A stretch of 64,000 bases of DNA from Luteococcus sp048595755 (GCF_048595755.1 NZ_CP184360.1:2356001-2420000); one strand, 5' to 3'. Shown: positions 23,082 to 32,661, counted from the first letter of the stretch. Translations and numbers: made by a program. The notes: generated from the letters alone by a model not told the origin.

Positions 23082-25679
23082 TCAGGCCGAGGCGGCCTGG
23101 CAACGCAGGGCGCGACGAGCCGCATCCGACTGCTCCAACAGCACCCGACGCACGCTGCCGGCCAGTTGCTCGTCGGCCAGCAGCTCGCCCACCTTGCCCA
23201 AGAAGGCCTCGTCGGCCACCGGCATGGGGAACAGGAACTGCAGTGCGTTCTGGGTGGCGGCGGTGCCGCGCGTCGCCCAGATGCCGTCCTTGTTGCTGAT
23301 GGCCCGGGCCAGCTCGAGGTAACGCTCGGCATAGGGGGCGAGCAGTTCCCGCTGGCTCTCGCTCCAGAAGCCCAGGCACAGACGCGTGTGGGTCCCATTG
23401 GGAATGCTGGCGTCCTCGGTGGCCAGACGCCACGCCTCGGCCTTGGCAGCCGCGTCGCGCAGCTCGGCGCGGGCCCCCGCGGCCGACTCGGCGCCGGAGA
23501 TGGTGTTGTCGCGCTCCAGCTCGGCGTCGATCTCTTCCCGGCCGATGGCGCCCCGGCGGGCCAGCGCCGAGATGATGCGCCAGCGCATGTCGGCATCCAT
23601 CTCCAGGCCCTCGGGCACCTCCTCGCCCTGCAACCAGGCCTGGAAGAGTGCCGCGGCGGCGTCGGAGTCGGCCACGCTGAGCAGTCCATTGGCAAAGTTC
23701 AGCTGGTGGTCGCTGCCGGGCTCGGCCTGCTTCAGCAGGCTCGCGAAGCCAGCCGTCAGGCGAGTGCGGCTCTGGGCCCGACGCTCCAGCGGCGTGTAGC
23801 TGGTGCCGGCCAGCACGGCCTGCATGCGCAGCGACTTGAGGGCATTCGGGTCGGACTCGTGGGCGATCCCGCGCAGCACCAGCTGCACGTAGTCGTCACT
23901 GCGCATCTCACCGTCGCGGCACATGTCCCAGGCTGCCGACCAGCACACGGCGCGGGCCAGCGGGTCGTCGAGCTGGTGGATGTGGTTGACCAGGGTCTTC
24001 AGCGAGGCCTCGTCCAGACGGACCTTGGCGTAGGTGAGGTCGTGGTCGTTGAGCAGCACCAGGTCTCCGCGGTGCAGGCCCACCAGCGGCTCGATCGCGG
24101 TGCGCTCACCGTCGACGTCCACCTCGACGGTGTCGCGGCGGCGCAGCCTGGGCTGGTCACCGTCGGCATCCAGCGCGAAGGTGCTGATCGCCATGCGGTG
24201 CATCCGCAGCGTGGGGTGCTCGGCCGGGGCGCTCTGCTCCACCTCGAAGCGGGTGAAGCGGCCCAGCTCGTCGACGTCGAAGTCGGCGCGCAGGGTGTTG
24301 GGTCCGGAGGACTCCAGCCAGGTGCTGGTGAACCTCGACAGGTCGCGCCCCGAGGACTTCTCCAGGGCACCCAGCAGGTCGGCCAGGGTGGTGTTGCCGA
24401 AGGCGTGCTCGGCGAAGTACTCCTTCACGCCGGCGAGGAACTCCTCCTGCCCGACGTAGGCGACCAGCTGCTTCAGCGTGGAGGCACCCTTGGCGTAGGT
24501 GATGCCGTCGAAGTTCTGCTCCACCGCCTCCAGGTCCACCATGTCGGCGGCGATCGGGTGGGTGGTGGGCAGCTGGTCCTGACGGTAGGCCCAGCCCTTG
24601 CGGCTGTTGCAGAAGCCCACCCACGGGTCGGTGCCGCCGTGCTTGGCGCTGATCTTCTGCATCGCGTAGTGGCTGGCCCATTCGGCGAAGCTCTCGTTGA
24701 GCCACAGGTCGTCCCACCAGGTCATGGTGACCAGATCGCCGAACCACATGTGGGCCAGCTCGTGCAGGATCGTGTTGTCGCGGCCCTCGTACATCTCGGC
24801 ACCCACGCGGGAGCGGAAGAGGTACTCGTCGCGGAAGGTGACGCAGCCGGCATTCTCCATGGCACCGGCATTGAACTCCGGGACGAAGATCTGGTCATAG
24901 CTGTCGAAGGCGTAGGGGTGGCCGAAGTCGGCCTCGAAGACCTCGAAACCACGCTGGGTGGTCTGGATGATCCGCTCGTCGTCCAGGTACTGCTTCATGG
25001 ACTGGCGACACATCACCGAGGCCGGGATCTCGCCCTTGACCGAGGTGATGGTGTGTGGCACGCGGTGGTACTCACCGGCCACCAGCGCGGTGATGTAGGT
25101 GGGGATGCGCGGGGTGGGCTCGAACTCCCAGATACCGCAGCCGTTGGCCCCCTCGACGGGCTCGACCATCACCGAATTGCTCACCACCGTCCAGTGCTTG
25201 GGGGCGATCACGTTGAGCTGGAAGGTGGCCTTCTGGTCGGGCTGCTCGAAGCAGGCATACATGCGTCGGGCGTCGGCGGTCTCGAACTGGCTGTACAGGT
25301 AGACCTTGTCGTCGGCGGGGTCGACGAAGCGGTGGAGGCCCTCACCGGTGTGGGAGTAGCGGCACAGCGCGGTGACGGTCAGCCGGTGCTCTCCCTCCTC
25401 GCAGGTGAAGCCCAGCCGGTCGTCGGCAAAGCTGCTGGCCTCGAGCTGGGTCTCGTCGAGCCAGGCGTCGACGACCTCGTCGGCGATGAGGTCGACGTGG
25501 CTGCTGCCGCCGGTGCTGCGGAAGGTGATCTCGCTGGTGGACAGGAAGGTGTCGGGGTCGGCCAGCGGCTCTCCCTCCATGTCCAGGCCCGACAGGTCGA
25601 TCGTGACCAGGTACGACTCTGCCGTGACGACGCGGGAACGCTGCTGTGCGCCCTCACGAGTGATGGTTGCCGTCTTCAT
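23082..25679 (-). CDS. pepN: Aminopeptidase N (M1 family)
   Basis: An 865-residue cytoplasmic zinc metallopeptidase, full length for the actinobacterial PepN group. Motifs: GAMENAGCVTFRDEY (about residue 270), the zinc site HELAHMWFGD with the second Glu in WLNESFAEW, and an ERAP1-like helical C-terminal domain. It removes N-terminal residues from peptides. ATG has GAAAGG upstream. It lies head-to-head with the Rv2466c-like gene, the same arrangement as in mycobacteria. Confidence 0.95.
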   Translation of the reverse strand: MKTATITREGAQQRSRVVTAESYLVTIDLSGLDMEGEPLADPDTFLSTSEITFRSTGGSSHVDLIADEVVDAWLDETQLEASSFADDRLGFTCEEGEHRLTVTALCRYSHTGEGLHRFVDPADDKVYLYSQFETADARRMYACFEQPDQKATFQLNVIAPKHWTVVSNSVMVEPVEGANGCGIWEFEPTPRIPTYITALVAGEYHRVPHTITSVKGEIPASVMCRQSMKQYLDDERIIQTTQRGFEVFEADFGHPYAFDSYDQIFVPEFNAGAMENAGCVTFRDEYLFRSRVGAEMYEGRDNTILHELAHMWFGDLVTMTWWDDLWLNESFAEWASHYAMQKISAKHGGTDPWVGFCNSRKGWAYRQDQLPTTHPIAADMVDLEAVEQNFDGITYAKGASTLKQLVAYVGQEEFLAGVKEYFAEHAFGNTTLADLLGALEKSSGRDLSRFTSTWLESSGPNTLRADFDVDELGRFTRFEVEQSAPAEHPTLRMHRMAISTFALDADGDQPRLRRRDTVEVDVDGERTAIEPLVGLHRGDLVLLNDHDLTYAKVRLDEASLKTLVNHIHQLDDPLARAVCWSAAWDMCRDGEMRSDDYVQLVLRGIAHESDPNALKSLRMQAVLAGTSYTPLERRAQSRTRLTAGFASLLKQAEPGSDHQLNFANGLLSVADSDAAAALFQAWLQGEEVPEGLEMDADMRWRIISALARRGAIGREEIDAELERDNTISGAESAAGARAELRDAAAKAEAWRLATEDASIPNGTHTRLCLGFWSESQRELLAPYAERYLELARAISNKDGIWATRGTAATQNALQFLFPMPVADEAFLGKVGELLADEQLAGSVRRVLLEQSDAARRALRCQAASA

Positions 25680-25873
25680 GCGGTGGCCTTTCTGGAACTC
25701 AAGGGGAACGGGCCGGATGTCACGCGATGCGACGCACGACCCAACCCGGGCACCCTACCTCGCGCGGGCTCGGCTTTACCGGAGGCGTGTTTGGTTGCGG
25801 GCATCGCAGCGCCGGCATCACCGTCGCAGCAGAAGAAGAGGCCTGCTTGTGCGGGCTCGTTAGGCTGGTCGGC

Positions 25874-26497
25874 ATGACCAAGAACGTTGACTTCTGGTTC
25901 GATCCCCTGTGTCCGTGGGCCTGGATGACCTCCCGCTGGATGCTCGAGGTGGAGAAGGTACGTGACGTGCACACCACCTTCCACGTGATGAGCCTGTCGG
26001 TGCTCAACGACGGGCGCGACCTGCCCGAGGAGTATCTGGAGCACATGCGCGAAGGATGGGTGGGCGTACGCGCCGCCATCCTCGTCGAGCAGCAGCACGG
26101 GTCCCAGGCCCTGCGGGACTTCTACACCGCCCTGGGCACCCGCTACCACCTGGGCGAGGAGCCCAAGAACGTCGAAACCGTGCGCGCCGCGCTGGCCGAG
26201 CTTGAGCTGGACGAGGGCCTTGCCGACAAGGCCGACGCCTGGCAGCCCGGTGACGAGGCCGACGAGGTGGACGTGGCCCTGCGCAAGAGCCACCACGAGG
26301 GCATGGACCCCGTCGGCGACGAGGTGGGCACCCCGGTGATCCACATCAACGGCAAGGCACTGTTCGGCCCGGTGGTCAGCCCGGCACCCAAGGGGGAGCA
26401 GGCCGGACGCCTGTTCGACGGCTTCGCCCTGGTGACCGAGTACGACGGTTTCTTCGAGATGAAGCGCACCCGCACGGTGGGACCGATCTTCGACTGA
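25874..26497 (+). CDS. DsbA-fold protein of the mycothiol-dependent nitroreductase (Rv2466c) family, CPWA variant
   Basis: A 207-residue thioredoxin/DsbA-fold protein. The N-terminal DFWFDPLCPWAWMTSRW closely matches the Rv2466c family, and GTPVIHINGKALFGPV is the cis-Pro region. Classic members have CPWC; here the second Cys is Ala, leaving a single redox Cys that could still work through mixed disulfides with mycothiol. ATG lies 7 bp after a TAGGCT -10 box (leaderless). Divergent from pepN, as in M. tuberculosis. Confidence 0.85.
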   Translation: MTKNVDFWFDPLCPWAWMTSRWMLEVEKVRDVHTTFHVMSLSVLNDGRDLPEEYLEHMREGWVGVRAAILVEQQHGSQALRDFYTALGTRYHLGEEPKNVETVRAALAELELDEGLADKADAWQPGDEADEVDVALRKSHHEGMDPVGDEVGTPVIHINGKALFGPVVSPAPKGEQAGRLFDGFALVTEYDGFFEMKRTRTVGPIFD

Positions 26498-26520
26498 CGC
26501 CCGAACCTACCCTTCAACCA

Positions 26521-26568
26521 GAAGTGGGGAGGATTTCCACCGACATCGGTGGAAATCCTCCCCACTTC
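26521..26568. terminator. 23-bp perfect-stem bidirectional terminator
   Basis: GAAGTGGGGAGGATTTCC...GGAAATCCTCCCCACTTC, perfect arms of 23 bp separated by 2 bp, between convergent genes. Short A/T runs flank it on both sides. Confidence 0.85.
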
Positions 26569-26579
26569 TCATCAGCTCA

Positions 26580-27983
26580 TCAGCGAAGGGCGTCGATGCC
26601 CTCCAAGGTGGGCTGCTCGGGCTCGTGGTGCAGGGTCGGATCGGCCTTCAGGTAGGCCTTGGTCTCGCGGGCGATCAGGCCGGAGCAGATCAGCAGGCCC
26701 ACCAGGTTGGGCAGGGCCATCAGGCCGTTGGCGATGTCGGAGAAGGTCCAGACAGTCGACAGTTCCGTGGTGGCGCCGACGAAGACGATGGCGCTGAAGA
26801 ACAGCCGGTAGGGAACCACGCCCTTCAGGCCGACGAGTCGCTCCACATTGCGTTCGCCGTAGTAGGCCCAGCCGAGCACCGTGGAGTAGGCGAAGAAGAT
26901 CAGCGAGAGTGCGACGAGGATGCCGCCCCAGTTGCCTGGCAGGCCCTCGGAGAAGCCCTGGGCGGTGAGCGCTGCGCCGGTCTTGCCCTCCTGCCAGACG
27001 CCGGTGGTCAGGATCACCAGGCCGGTCATGGTCACCACGATGATGGTGTCGATGAAGGTCTGTGTCATGGAGACCAGCCCCTGGCGCACCGGGTGCTTGG
27101 TCTTGGCGGCGGCTGCGACGATGGCGGCCGAACCCATGCCGGACTCGTTGGAGAAGATGCCTCGGGCAATGCCGAACTGGATGGCCTGGGCCAGCCCCGC
27201 ACCCGCGAAGCCGCCGACGGCAGCGGTTCCGGTGAAGGCGTCGCTGAAGACCTGGCCGAAGGCCGGCACGATCCCCTGCCAGTTCACCAGCAGCACCACG
27301 GCGCCGGCGGCGACGTAGAGGATGATCATGAAGGGGACGAAGGCAGAGGTGACCTTGGCGATGCTCTTGATACCGCCCAGCAGCACCAGGGCGGTGAGCA
27401 CGGCGAGCACGGCGCCGACGATCGTCGGGTTGACGCCGAAGGTGTCGTCCATCGCGGCGGCCACGGAATTGGACTGGGTCATGTTGCCGATGCCGAAGGA
27501 GGCGATCACGGCGGCGATGGCGAAGAAGAGCGCCAGGAATTTGCCCAGGCCACCGGGAATGGCGCGCTGCAGGTAGTACTGCGGGCCACCCGAGATTTCA
27601 CCCTTGGCGTCGGTGGTGCGGAAGCGCACGCCCATGAAGGCCTCGGAGTACTTGGCGGCCATGCCGAAGATGGCCGAGAGCCACATCCAGAAGAGGGCGC
27701 CGGGGCCGCCCAGGTTGATGGCGGTCGCCACACCGGCGATGTTGCCCACGCCCACGGTGGCGGCCAGGGCGGTGGCCAGGGCCTGGTAGTGGGAGACGTC
27801 GCCCTTCTCATGTGCGGCGTCGTGGCGTCGCAGCAGGGCGAGCTTCAGCGCGGGGCCGAGCTTGGTGAACTGCACGCCGCCGAGCCGCACGGTGAGCCAG
27901 ATTCCGGTGCCGAGCAGCAAGGGGATCAGCAGGAAGGGGCCCCAGATGACCCCGTCGATGGTGGTGAGGAATTCGTCCAGCAT
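26580..27983 (-). CDS. Alanine/glycine:cation symporter (AGCS family)
   Basis: A 467-residue polytopic membrane protein of the sodium:alanine symporter family. Signature segments: ATVGVGNIAGVATAINLGGPGALFWMW, MAAKYSEAFMGV, GGPQYYLQ, and FSNESGMGSA near the middle. It imports alanine or glycine with sodium or protons. ATG 27983 has GGAGAAGG directly upstream; the much longer frame extending to 29120 is antisense to ligA. A CRP/GlxR-like site lies 61 bp upstream. Confidence 0.93.
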   Translation of the reverse strand: MLDEFLTTIDGVIWGPFLLIPLLLGTGIWLTVRLGGVQFTKLGPALKLALLRRHDAAHEKGDVSHYQALATALAATVGVGNIAGVATAINLGGPGALFWMWLSAIFGMAAKYSEAFMGVRFRTTDAKGEISGGPQYYLQRAIPGGLGKFLALFFAIAAVIASFGIGNMTQSNSVAAAMDDTFGVNPTIVGAVLAVLTALVLLGGIKSIAKVTSAFVPFMIILYVAAGAVVLLVNWQGIVPAFGQVFSDAFTGTAAVGGFAGAGLAQAIQFGIARGIFSNESGMGSAAIVAAAAKTKHPVRQGLVSMTQTFIDTIIVVTMTGLVILTTGVWQEGKTGAALTAQGFSEGLPGNWGGILVALSLIFFAYSTVLGWAYYGERNVERLVGLKGVVPYRLFFSAIVFVGATTELSTVWTFSDIANGLMALPNLVGLLICSGLIARETKAYLKADPTLHHEPEQPTLEGIDALR

Positions 27984-28043
27984 GCCTTCTCCTGTGCCGC
28001 GGCGCTGCGGCGTGTCGTCGTGGGACTGCTCGCGACAGCAAAT

Positions 28044-28059
28044 CGTGATTTTTGTCACA
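28044..28059 (-). promoter_or_regulatory. CRP/GlxR-like binding site before the alanine symporter
   Basis: CGTGATTTTTGTCACA fits TGTGA-N6-TCACA with one mismatch. It is one of two such sites in the window, both before nutrient symporters. Confidence 0.5.
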
Positions 28060-28175
28060 AAGCAAGCGACTGGCCGTTGTTTCGGCGAATTCGTCGGCTT
28101 GAGCGGTGGGTTCCGGTGCTCGGCGGCTGTCAGCAGTGCTCGGCGGTGTCGGAGGGCTACGGCAGTATTGGGGGC

Positions 28176-30374
28176 GTGAAGAAGCAGCAGACGGATGTGG
28201 CGCTCGACCAGGAAGACTCGGTGCAGGTGGAGGCCGTGCAGGAGGCGGCCGGCGCCGTGGCGCAATTGCCCGAGGCTGGCGTTGACGAACGTCACCGCTG
28301 GAAGGCTCTGGCAGAACGGATCGACGAGGCGCAGGAGGCCTACTACGGCGCCGACGCGCCCACCGTCGACGACGCCACCTATGACGGGTGGATGCAGGAG
28401 CTCCAGGCGCTGGAGGCCGAGTTCCCCGAGCTGCGCACCCCTGATTCGCCCACGCAGAAGGTGGGTGCCGCGCAGCGGATGACCGACTTTGCGCCGGTCA
28501 CCCATGCCGAGCGCCTGCTGAGCCTGGACAATGTCTTCAGCACCGAGGAACTGCAGGACTGGCTGGCGCGCACCACCGCCGCGGTGGGGGAGGCCGGCAG
28601 CAAGTTCTTGTGTGAGCTGAAGATCGACGGACTGGCGATCAACCTGACCTATGAGCATGGCCGTCTGGTGCGTGGCGCCACCCGCGGCGACGGACGGGTC
28701 GGCGAGGACGTCACACCCAACGTGATGACGATCGCGTCGATTCCCCACCGGCTGACCGGTGACGACATCCCCGAACTGGTGGAGGTGCGCGGTGAGGTCT
28801 TCTTCCCGGTCGAGGCCTTCGCCGGGTTGAACGCATCCCTGGTGGAGCAGGGCAAGAATCCCTTCGCCAATCCGCGCAATGCCGCGGCGGGATCGCTGCG
28901 CCAGAAGGACCCCTCGGTCACGGCCACCCGGCCCCTGGACATGTTGGTGCACGGCATCGGGGCCAGCACCGGCTTCCAGCCGAGCCGGCAAAGTGAGGCC
29001 TACGAGAAACTGAAGGCCTGGGGGCTCCCCACCTCGCCCTACTACAAGGTGCTCTCGACCCCGCAGGAGGTGCTCGACTTCGTCGCCTACTACGGGGAGC
29101 ACCGCCACGACGTGAGCCACGAGATCGACGGGATCGTCGTCAAGGTCGACGAGGTGGCCCGGCAGCGGCAGTTGGGATCAACATCTCGGGCGCCGCGTTG
29201 GGCGATCGCCTTCAAGTACCCGCCCGAAGAGGTCAACACCAAGCTGCTCGACATCCAGGTCAATGTGGGCCGGACGGGACGCGTCACTCCCTTCGGGGTG
29301 ATGCAGCCGGTCAAGGTGGCCGGGTCGACCGTGGCGATGGCGACGTTGCACAACGGCTTCGAGGTGAAGCGCAAGGGTGTGCTGATCGGTGACACGGTGG
29401 TGCTGCGCAAGGCCGGCGACGTCATCCCCGAGATCTTGGGGCCGGTGGCGGAACTGCGTGACGGCAGCGAGCGTGAGTTCGTGATGCCCACCCACTGCCC
29501 CTCGTGCGGCACGGAGCTGCGGCCCGAGAAGGAGGGTGACAAGGACATCCGCTGCCCGAACTCGCGCACCTGCCCCAGCCAGCTGCGCGAGCGGTTGTTC
29601 AGCCTGGCCTCGCGCTCGGGCTTCGACATCGAGGCCTTGGGCTTCCAGGGAGCCGAGGCCCTGTTGGGTTCGGGCTTGCTGGCCGACGAGTCGACGCTGT
29701 TCGACCTCACCGCAGCAGATCTGGTGCGCACCCAGTTCTACACCCGGGCCGCGAAGAAGGCAGAGAAGGAGAATCCCGACGAGGTCCCAGCCCCCGGCGT
29801 CGTCGATGGTCGGGTGCTGAATGCCAACGGTCGCAAGTTGTTGGACAACCTGGCCAAGGCCAAGGAACAACCCCTGTGGCGAGTGCTGGTGGCCTTGTCC
29901 ATCAGGCACGTCGGACCCACCGCGGCCCGCGCACTGGCGGCTCGCTTCGGCTCGCTGGACGCGATCCGGGCGGCCACGGTGGAGGAGTTGGCCGACACCG
30001 AGGGCGTGGGCCAGGTGATCGCCGAGGCCGTCGTGGAGTGGTTCACCGTGGACTGGCACGTGCAGATCGTGGAGCGCTGGCAGCAGGCCGGGGTCCGGAT
30101 GGCCGACGAGCGCGACGAGTCGATCGAGCGCACCCTGGAGGGGCTGACCATCGTGGTGACCGGTGGCCTGGAGGGCTTCACCCGCGACGGGGTGAAGGAG
30201 GCGATCATCAGCCGCGGAGGCAAGGCCTCGGGCAGCGTCAGCAAGAAGACCGACTACGTCGTGGTGGGCGAGAATGCGGGCTCCAAGGCAGCCAAGGCGG
30301 AGGAGCTGGGGCGGCCCATCCTGGACGAGGCGCAGTTCGTGAAGCTGCTGGAAGGCGGGCCCGAGGCCCTGTGA
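28176..30374 (+). CDS. ligA: NAD-dependent DNA ligase
   Basis: A 732-residue replicative ligase. Order: Ia domain (YYGADAPTVDDATYD), adenylation domain with catalytic Lys in CELKIDGLAI (about residue 149), GEVFFPV, OB fold, Cys4 zinc finger (CPSCGTELR...CPNSRTCPSQ), HhH repeats (ADTEGVGQVIAEAV) and a C-terminal BRCT domain (TIVVTGGLEGFTRDGVKEAI). GTG start lies 7 bp after a CAGTAT -10 box without a ribosome site (leaderless). The open frame continues far upstream but is antisense to the symporter. Its N-terminal ~35 residues are an acidic/Gln-rich extension. Confidence 0.96.
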   Translation: MKKQQTDVALDQEDSVQVEAVQEAAGAVAQLPEAGVDERHRWKALAERIDEAQEAYYGADAPTVDDATYDGWMQELQALEAEFPELRTPDSPTQKVGAAQRMTDFAPVTHAERLLSLDNVFSTEELQDWLARTTAAVGEAGSKFLCELKIDGLAINLTYEHGRLVRGATRGDGRVGEDVTPNVMTIASIPHRLTGDDIPELVEVRGEVFFPVEAFAGLNASLVEQGKNPFANPRNAAAGSLRQKDPSVTATRPLDMLVHGIGASTGFQPSRQSEAYEKLKAWGLPTSPYYKVLSTPQEVLDFVAYYGEHRHDVSHEIDGIVVKVDEVARQRQLGSTSRAPRWAIAFKYPPEEVNTKLLDIQVNVGRTGRVTPFGVMQPVKVAGSTVAMATLHNGFEVKRKGVLIGDTVVLRKAGDVIPEILGPVAELRDGSEREFVMPTHCPSCGTELRPEKEGDKDIRCPNSRTCPSQLRERLFSLASRSGFDIEALGFQGAEALLGSGLLADESTLFDLTAADLVRTQFYTRAAKKAEKENPDEVPAPGVVDGRVLNANGRKLLDNLAKAKEQPLWRVLVALSIRHVGPTAARALAARFGSLDAIRAATVEELADTEGVGQVIAEAVVEWFTVDWHVQIVERWQQAGVRMADERDESIERTLEGLTIVVTGGLEGFTRDGVKEAIISRGGKASGSVSKKTDYVVVGENAGSKAAKAEELGRPILDEAQFVKLLEGGPEAL

Positions 30375-30396
30375 CCTGGCCACGGCCGTGAACGCG

Positions 30397-30433
30397 ACGA
30401 GGCCCTGCCCGGGGTGACTGGGCAGGGCCTCGT
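30397..30433. terminator. Terminator between ligA and the convergent symporter
   Basis: ACGAGGCCCTGCCC / GGGCAGGGCCTCGT, 14-bp perfect arms with a 9-nt loop. Confidence 0.85.
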
Positions 30434-30449
30434 GCGGCTCGGTGTCGGG

Positions 30450-32063
30450 TCAGTGGGCGATGGCGTCGCCCGCGCCGATGCCGGTCATCGAGCAGACCTC
30501 CATCTCAGCCTGCAGCTCCTTGTTGGGCTCGGGCGAGGTGACGGTGCCGATGAAGCCCATCAGGAAGGCCAGCGGGAGGCTGACGATGGTGGGGTTGGTC
30601 AACTCGAAGAGCGCGAAGTCGGCATTCGGGAAGAAGGCCGTCGGGCTGCCCGAGATGGACGTGGAGAACATGATGATCAGGATGGCCGAGACCAGGCCCG
30701 CGTAGATGCTCCACACGGCCCCGCGGGTGTTGAAGCGGCTCCAGTACATCGTCATCAGGATGGCGGGCAGGTTCGCCGAGGCGGCGACGCCGAAGGCCAG
30801 CGAGATCAGGAAGGCGATGTTCTGGCCATTGGCGAAGATGCCGCCGATCACGGCGAGGATGCCGATGGTCACCGACGTGATGCGGGCCACCTTGACCTCG
30901 TCGGCCGGGTCGACCTTTCCGTCGTGCAGGACGTTGTTGTAGATGTCATGCGCGAAGGAGGCCGACGCGGTGATGGTCAGGCCGGCGACCACCGCGAGGA
31001 TGGTGGCGAAGGCGACGCCGGAGATGATGGCCATGAAGACCGATCCACCCAGGTGGTGTGCCAGCAGCGGTGCTGCGGAGTTCGCCTTGCCCGGGGCGGC
31101 CGTGATGGCCTCGGCGCCGACCAGTGCCGCGGCGCCGTAGCCCAGCACCAGGGTGAAGATGAAGAAGACACCGACCAGGCCGATCGTCCACACCGCCGAC
31201 TTGCGGGCATCCTGCGCCGTGGGGACGGTGTAGAAGCGCATCAGCACGTGCGGCAGGCCCGAGGGCCCGGCGACCAGGGCGATGGCGAGCGAGATGAAGG
31301 AGATCTTGGTCCAGCCATTGGTGCCGTACTGCAGCATGGGCTCCATGATCAGGTCGGCCTTGGGGTGGGCAGCCACGGCGTCGCCGAACAGGCGGGACAG
31401 GTTGAAGCCCTTGAGGGCCATCACCCAGAAGAACATGATCGCGGCGCCGCTGACCAGCAGCACGGCCTTGATCATCTGCACCCAGGTGGTGCCCTTCATG
31501 CCGCCGATGAGCACGTAGACGATCATGATGATGCCCACCAGGGCGATCACCAGGCTCTGGCCGTTCTTGGAGCTGATGCCCAGCAGCAGGGCCACCAGGC
31601 CACCGGCGCCGGCCATCTGCGCCAGCAGGTAGACGAAGCTGATGGTCAGGGTGGAGGCGGCGGCCGCGGTGCGCACGGGCTTCTGGTTCATCCGGAAGCT
31701 CATCACGTCGGCCATCGTGTACTTGCCGGTGTTGCGCAGCGGCTCGGCCACCAGCAGCAGGGCGATGATCCACGCGACGAAGAAGCCGACCGAGTAGAGG
31801 AAGCCGTCGAAGCCGTTGAGCGCGATGGCTCCGGTCACGCCCAGGAAGGCTGCGGCGGAGAGGTAGTCGCCGGTGATGGCCAGGCCGTTCTGACGGCCGG
31901 AGAAGGCGGCGCCGCCGGTGTAGAAGTCGGTGGACTTCTTGGCCGAGTCGCGGGTGACCTTGATGACCACGGCCATGGTGCCGATCACGAACAGGGCGAA
32001 GATGCCGATGTTCATGATCGGGTTGCCGACGGTCTCCATGAGGGTGAGGTTGGGCTGCGTCAT
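30450..32063 (-). CDS. Cation:acetate/short-chain monocarboxylate symporter (SSS family)
   Basis: A 537-residue sodium:solute symporter with about 13 membrane helices, of the ActP/MctC type. Motifs: STDFYTGGAAFSGRQNGLAITGDYLSAAAFLG, GGMKGTTWVQMIKA and VAGLTITASASFAHDIY. Likely substrates are acetate, propionate or pyruvate. ATG overlaps the stop of the DUF485 gene (TGATG), the classic yjcH-actP pairing. GGAGG lies 8 bp upstream. Confidence 0.92.
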   Translation of the reverse strand: MTQPNLTLMETVGNPIMNIGIFALFVIGTMAVVIKVTRDSAKKSTDFYTGGAAFSGRQNGLAITGDYLSAAAFLGVTGAIALNGFDGFLYSVGFFVAWIIALLLVAEPLRNTGKYTMADVMSFRMNQKPVRTAAAASTLTISFVYLLAQMAGAGGLVALLLGISSKNGQSLVIALVGIIMIVYVLIGGMKGTTWVQMIKAVLLVSGAAIMFFWVMALKGFNLSRLFGDAVAAHPKADLIMEPMLQYGTNGWTKISFISLAIALVAGPSGLPHVLMRFYTVPTAQDARKSAVWTIGLVGVFFIFTLVLGYGAAALVGAEAITAAPGKANSAAPLLAHHLGGSVFMAIISGVAFATILAVVAGLTITASASFAHDIYNNVLHDGKVDPADEVKVARITSVTIGILAVIGGIFANGQNIAFLISLAFGVAASANLPAILMTMYWSRFNTRGAVWSIYAGLVSAILIIMFSTSISGSPTAFFPNADFALFELTNPTIVSLPLAFLMGFIGTVTSPEPNKELQAEMEVCSMTGIGAGDAIAH

Positions 32064-32479
32064 CACACGGCCTCCTTCTCCAGACGGGCGCGCAGCTTGC
32101 TGGCGCGGGGGTCAAGGTTGTTGTTCGCGTGGCGCACGTAGAAGAAGGTCACCAGGTAGGTGGTGAGGAAGTTCAACAGGCCGAACAGGATGCCCACGTT
32201 GACGAAGCCGAAGACGCGGCGTCCCATCAGGCCGGGGGCGTAGGTGGCCATCAGTACGAAGACGAAGTAGAGGCCGACGAAGGTGACGACCATGGGGAAG
32301 GCGAAGCTGGTGAAGGACTTGCGCAGTTCGCGGTATTCCGCGGAGTCCTTTGCGGCGACGAAGTCGATGCCGTCGGTGGGATGGTCGGGGCCTACCTGGC
32401 TCAGTTCGGGAAGGGGCCAGTGGTCTTCCGGGAGGTGGGCTTCCACCTCGTCGGAGACGCGATCGTGATGCTGCGTCAC
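32063..32479 (-). CDS. DUF485 (YjcH-type) small membrane partner of the acetate symporter
   Basis: A 138-residue protein. An N-terminal ~60-residue hydrophilic region with EYRELRKSFTSFAFPM is followed by two membrane helices (VVTFVGLYFVFVLMATYAP and FGFVNVGILFGLLNFLTTYLVTFFYV), the DUF485 layout. It is nearly always encoded before ActP/MctC-type symporters, with which it is thought to work. GTG has CAGGAG upstream. A long upstream divergent region carries a CRP-like site. Confidence 0.88.
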   Translation of the reverse strand: MTQHHDRVSDEVEAHLPEDHWPLPELSQVGPDHPTDGIDFVAAKDSAEYRELRKSFTSFAFPMVVTFVGLYFVFVLMATYAPGLMGRRVFGFVNVGILFGLLNFLTTYLVTFFYVRHANNNLDPRASKLRARLEKEAV

Positions 32480-32530
32480 AGAGTTGCTCCTGTCAGGGCG
32501 CCGAGGCATTGGCTCTCGGTGTGGCAAGGG

Positions 32531-32548
32531 CTCGTCGACGTCGACGAG
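32531..32548. promoter_or_regulatory. 18-bp perfect palindrome in the divergent control region
   Basis: CTCGTCGACGTCGACGAG lies 52 bp upstream of the DUF485 start, within the 420-bp gap between that gene and rpiB. The gap contains no gene that I can support. The palindrome could be a repressor site for the acetate transporter operon. Confidence 0.4.
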
Positions 32549-32661
32549 ATGACCCGGCGGGTCTTGGTGTGGCGCTGGCGTGGTCGGCGGCGGTGCCGAC
32601 CTGCCTGTTGTGGTGGGGGCTGGTAGCCCAGTCGCGAGGCGACCCCATGAGAGTGGCACAT

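Noticed and set aside
22425..25877. 1150-residue plus-strand open frame
   Set aside because: Antisense shadow of pepN and the lipoprotein gene caused by high GC.
26625..28175. 517-codon upstream extension of ligA
   Set aside because: The ligA-specific sequence begins near 28176 after a -10 box; the extension is antisense to the alanine symporter.
30414..32141. 575-residue plus-strand open frame
   Set aside because: Antisense to the acetate-type symporter; low-complexity shadow.
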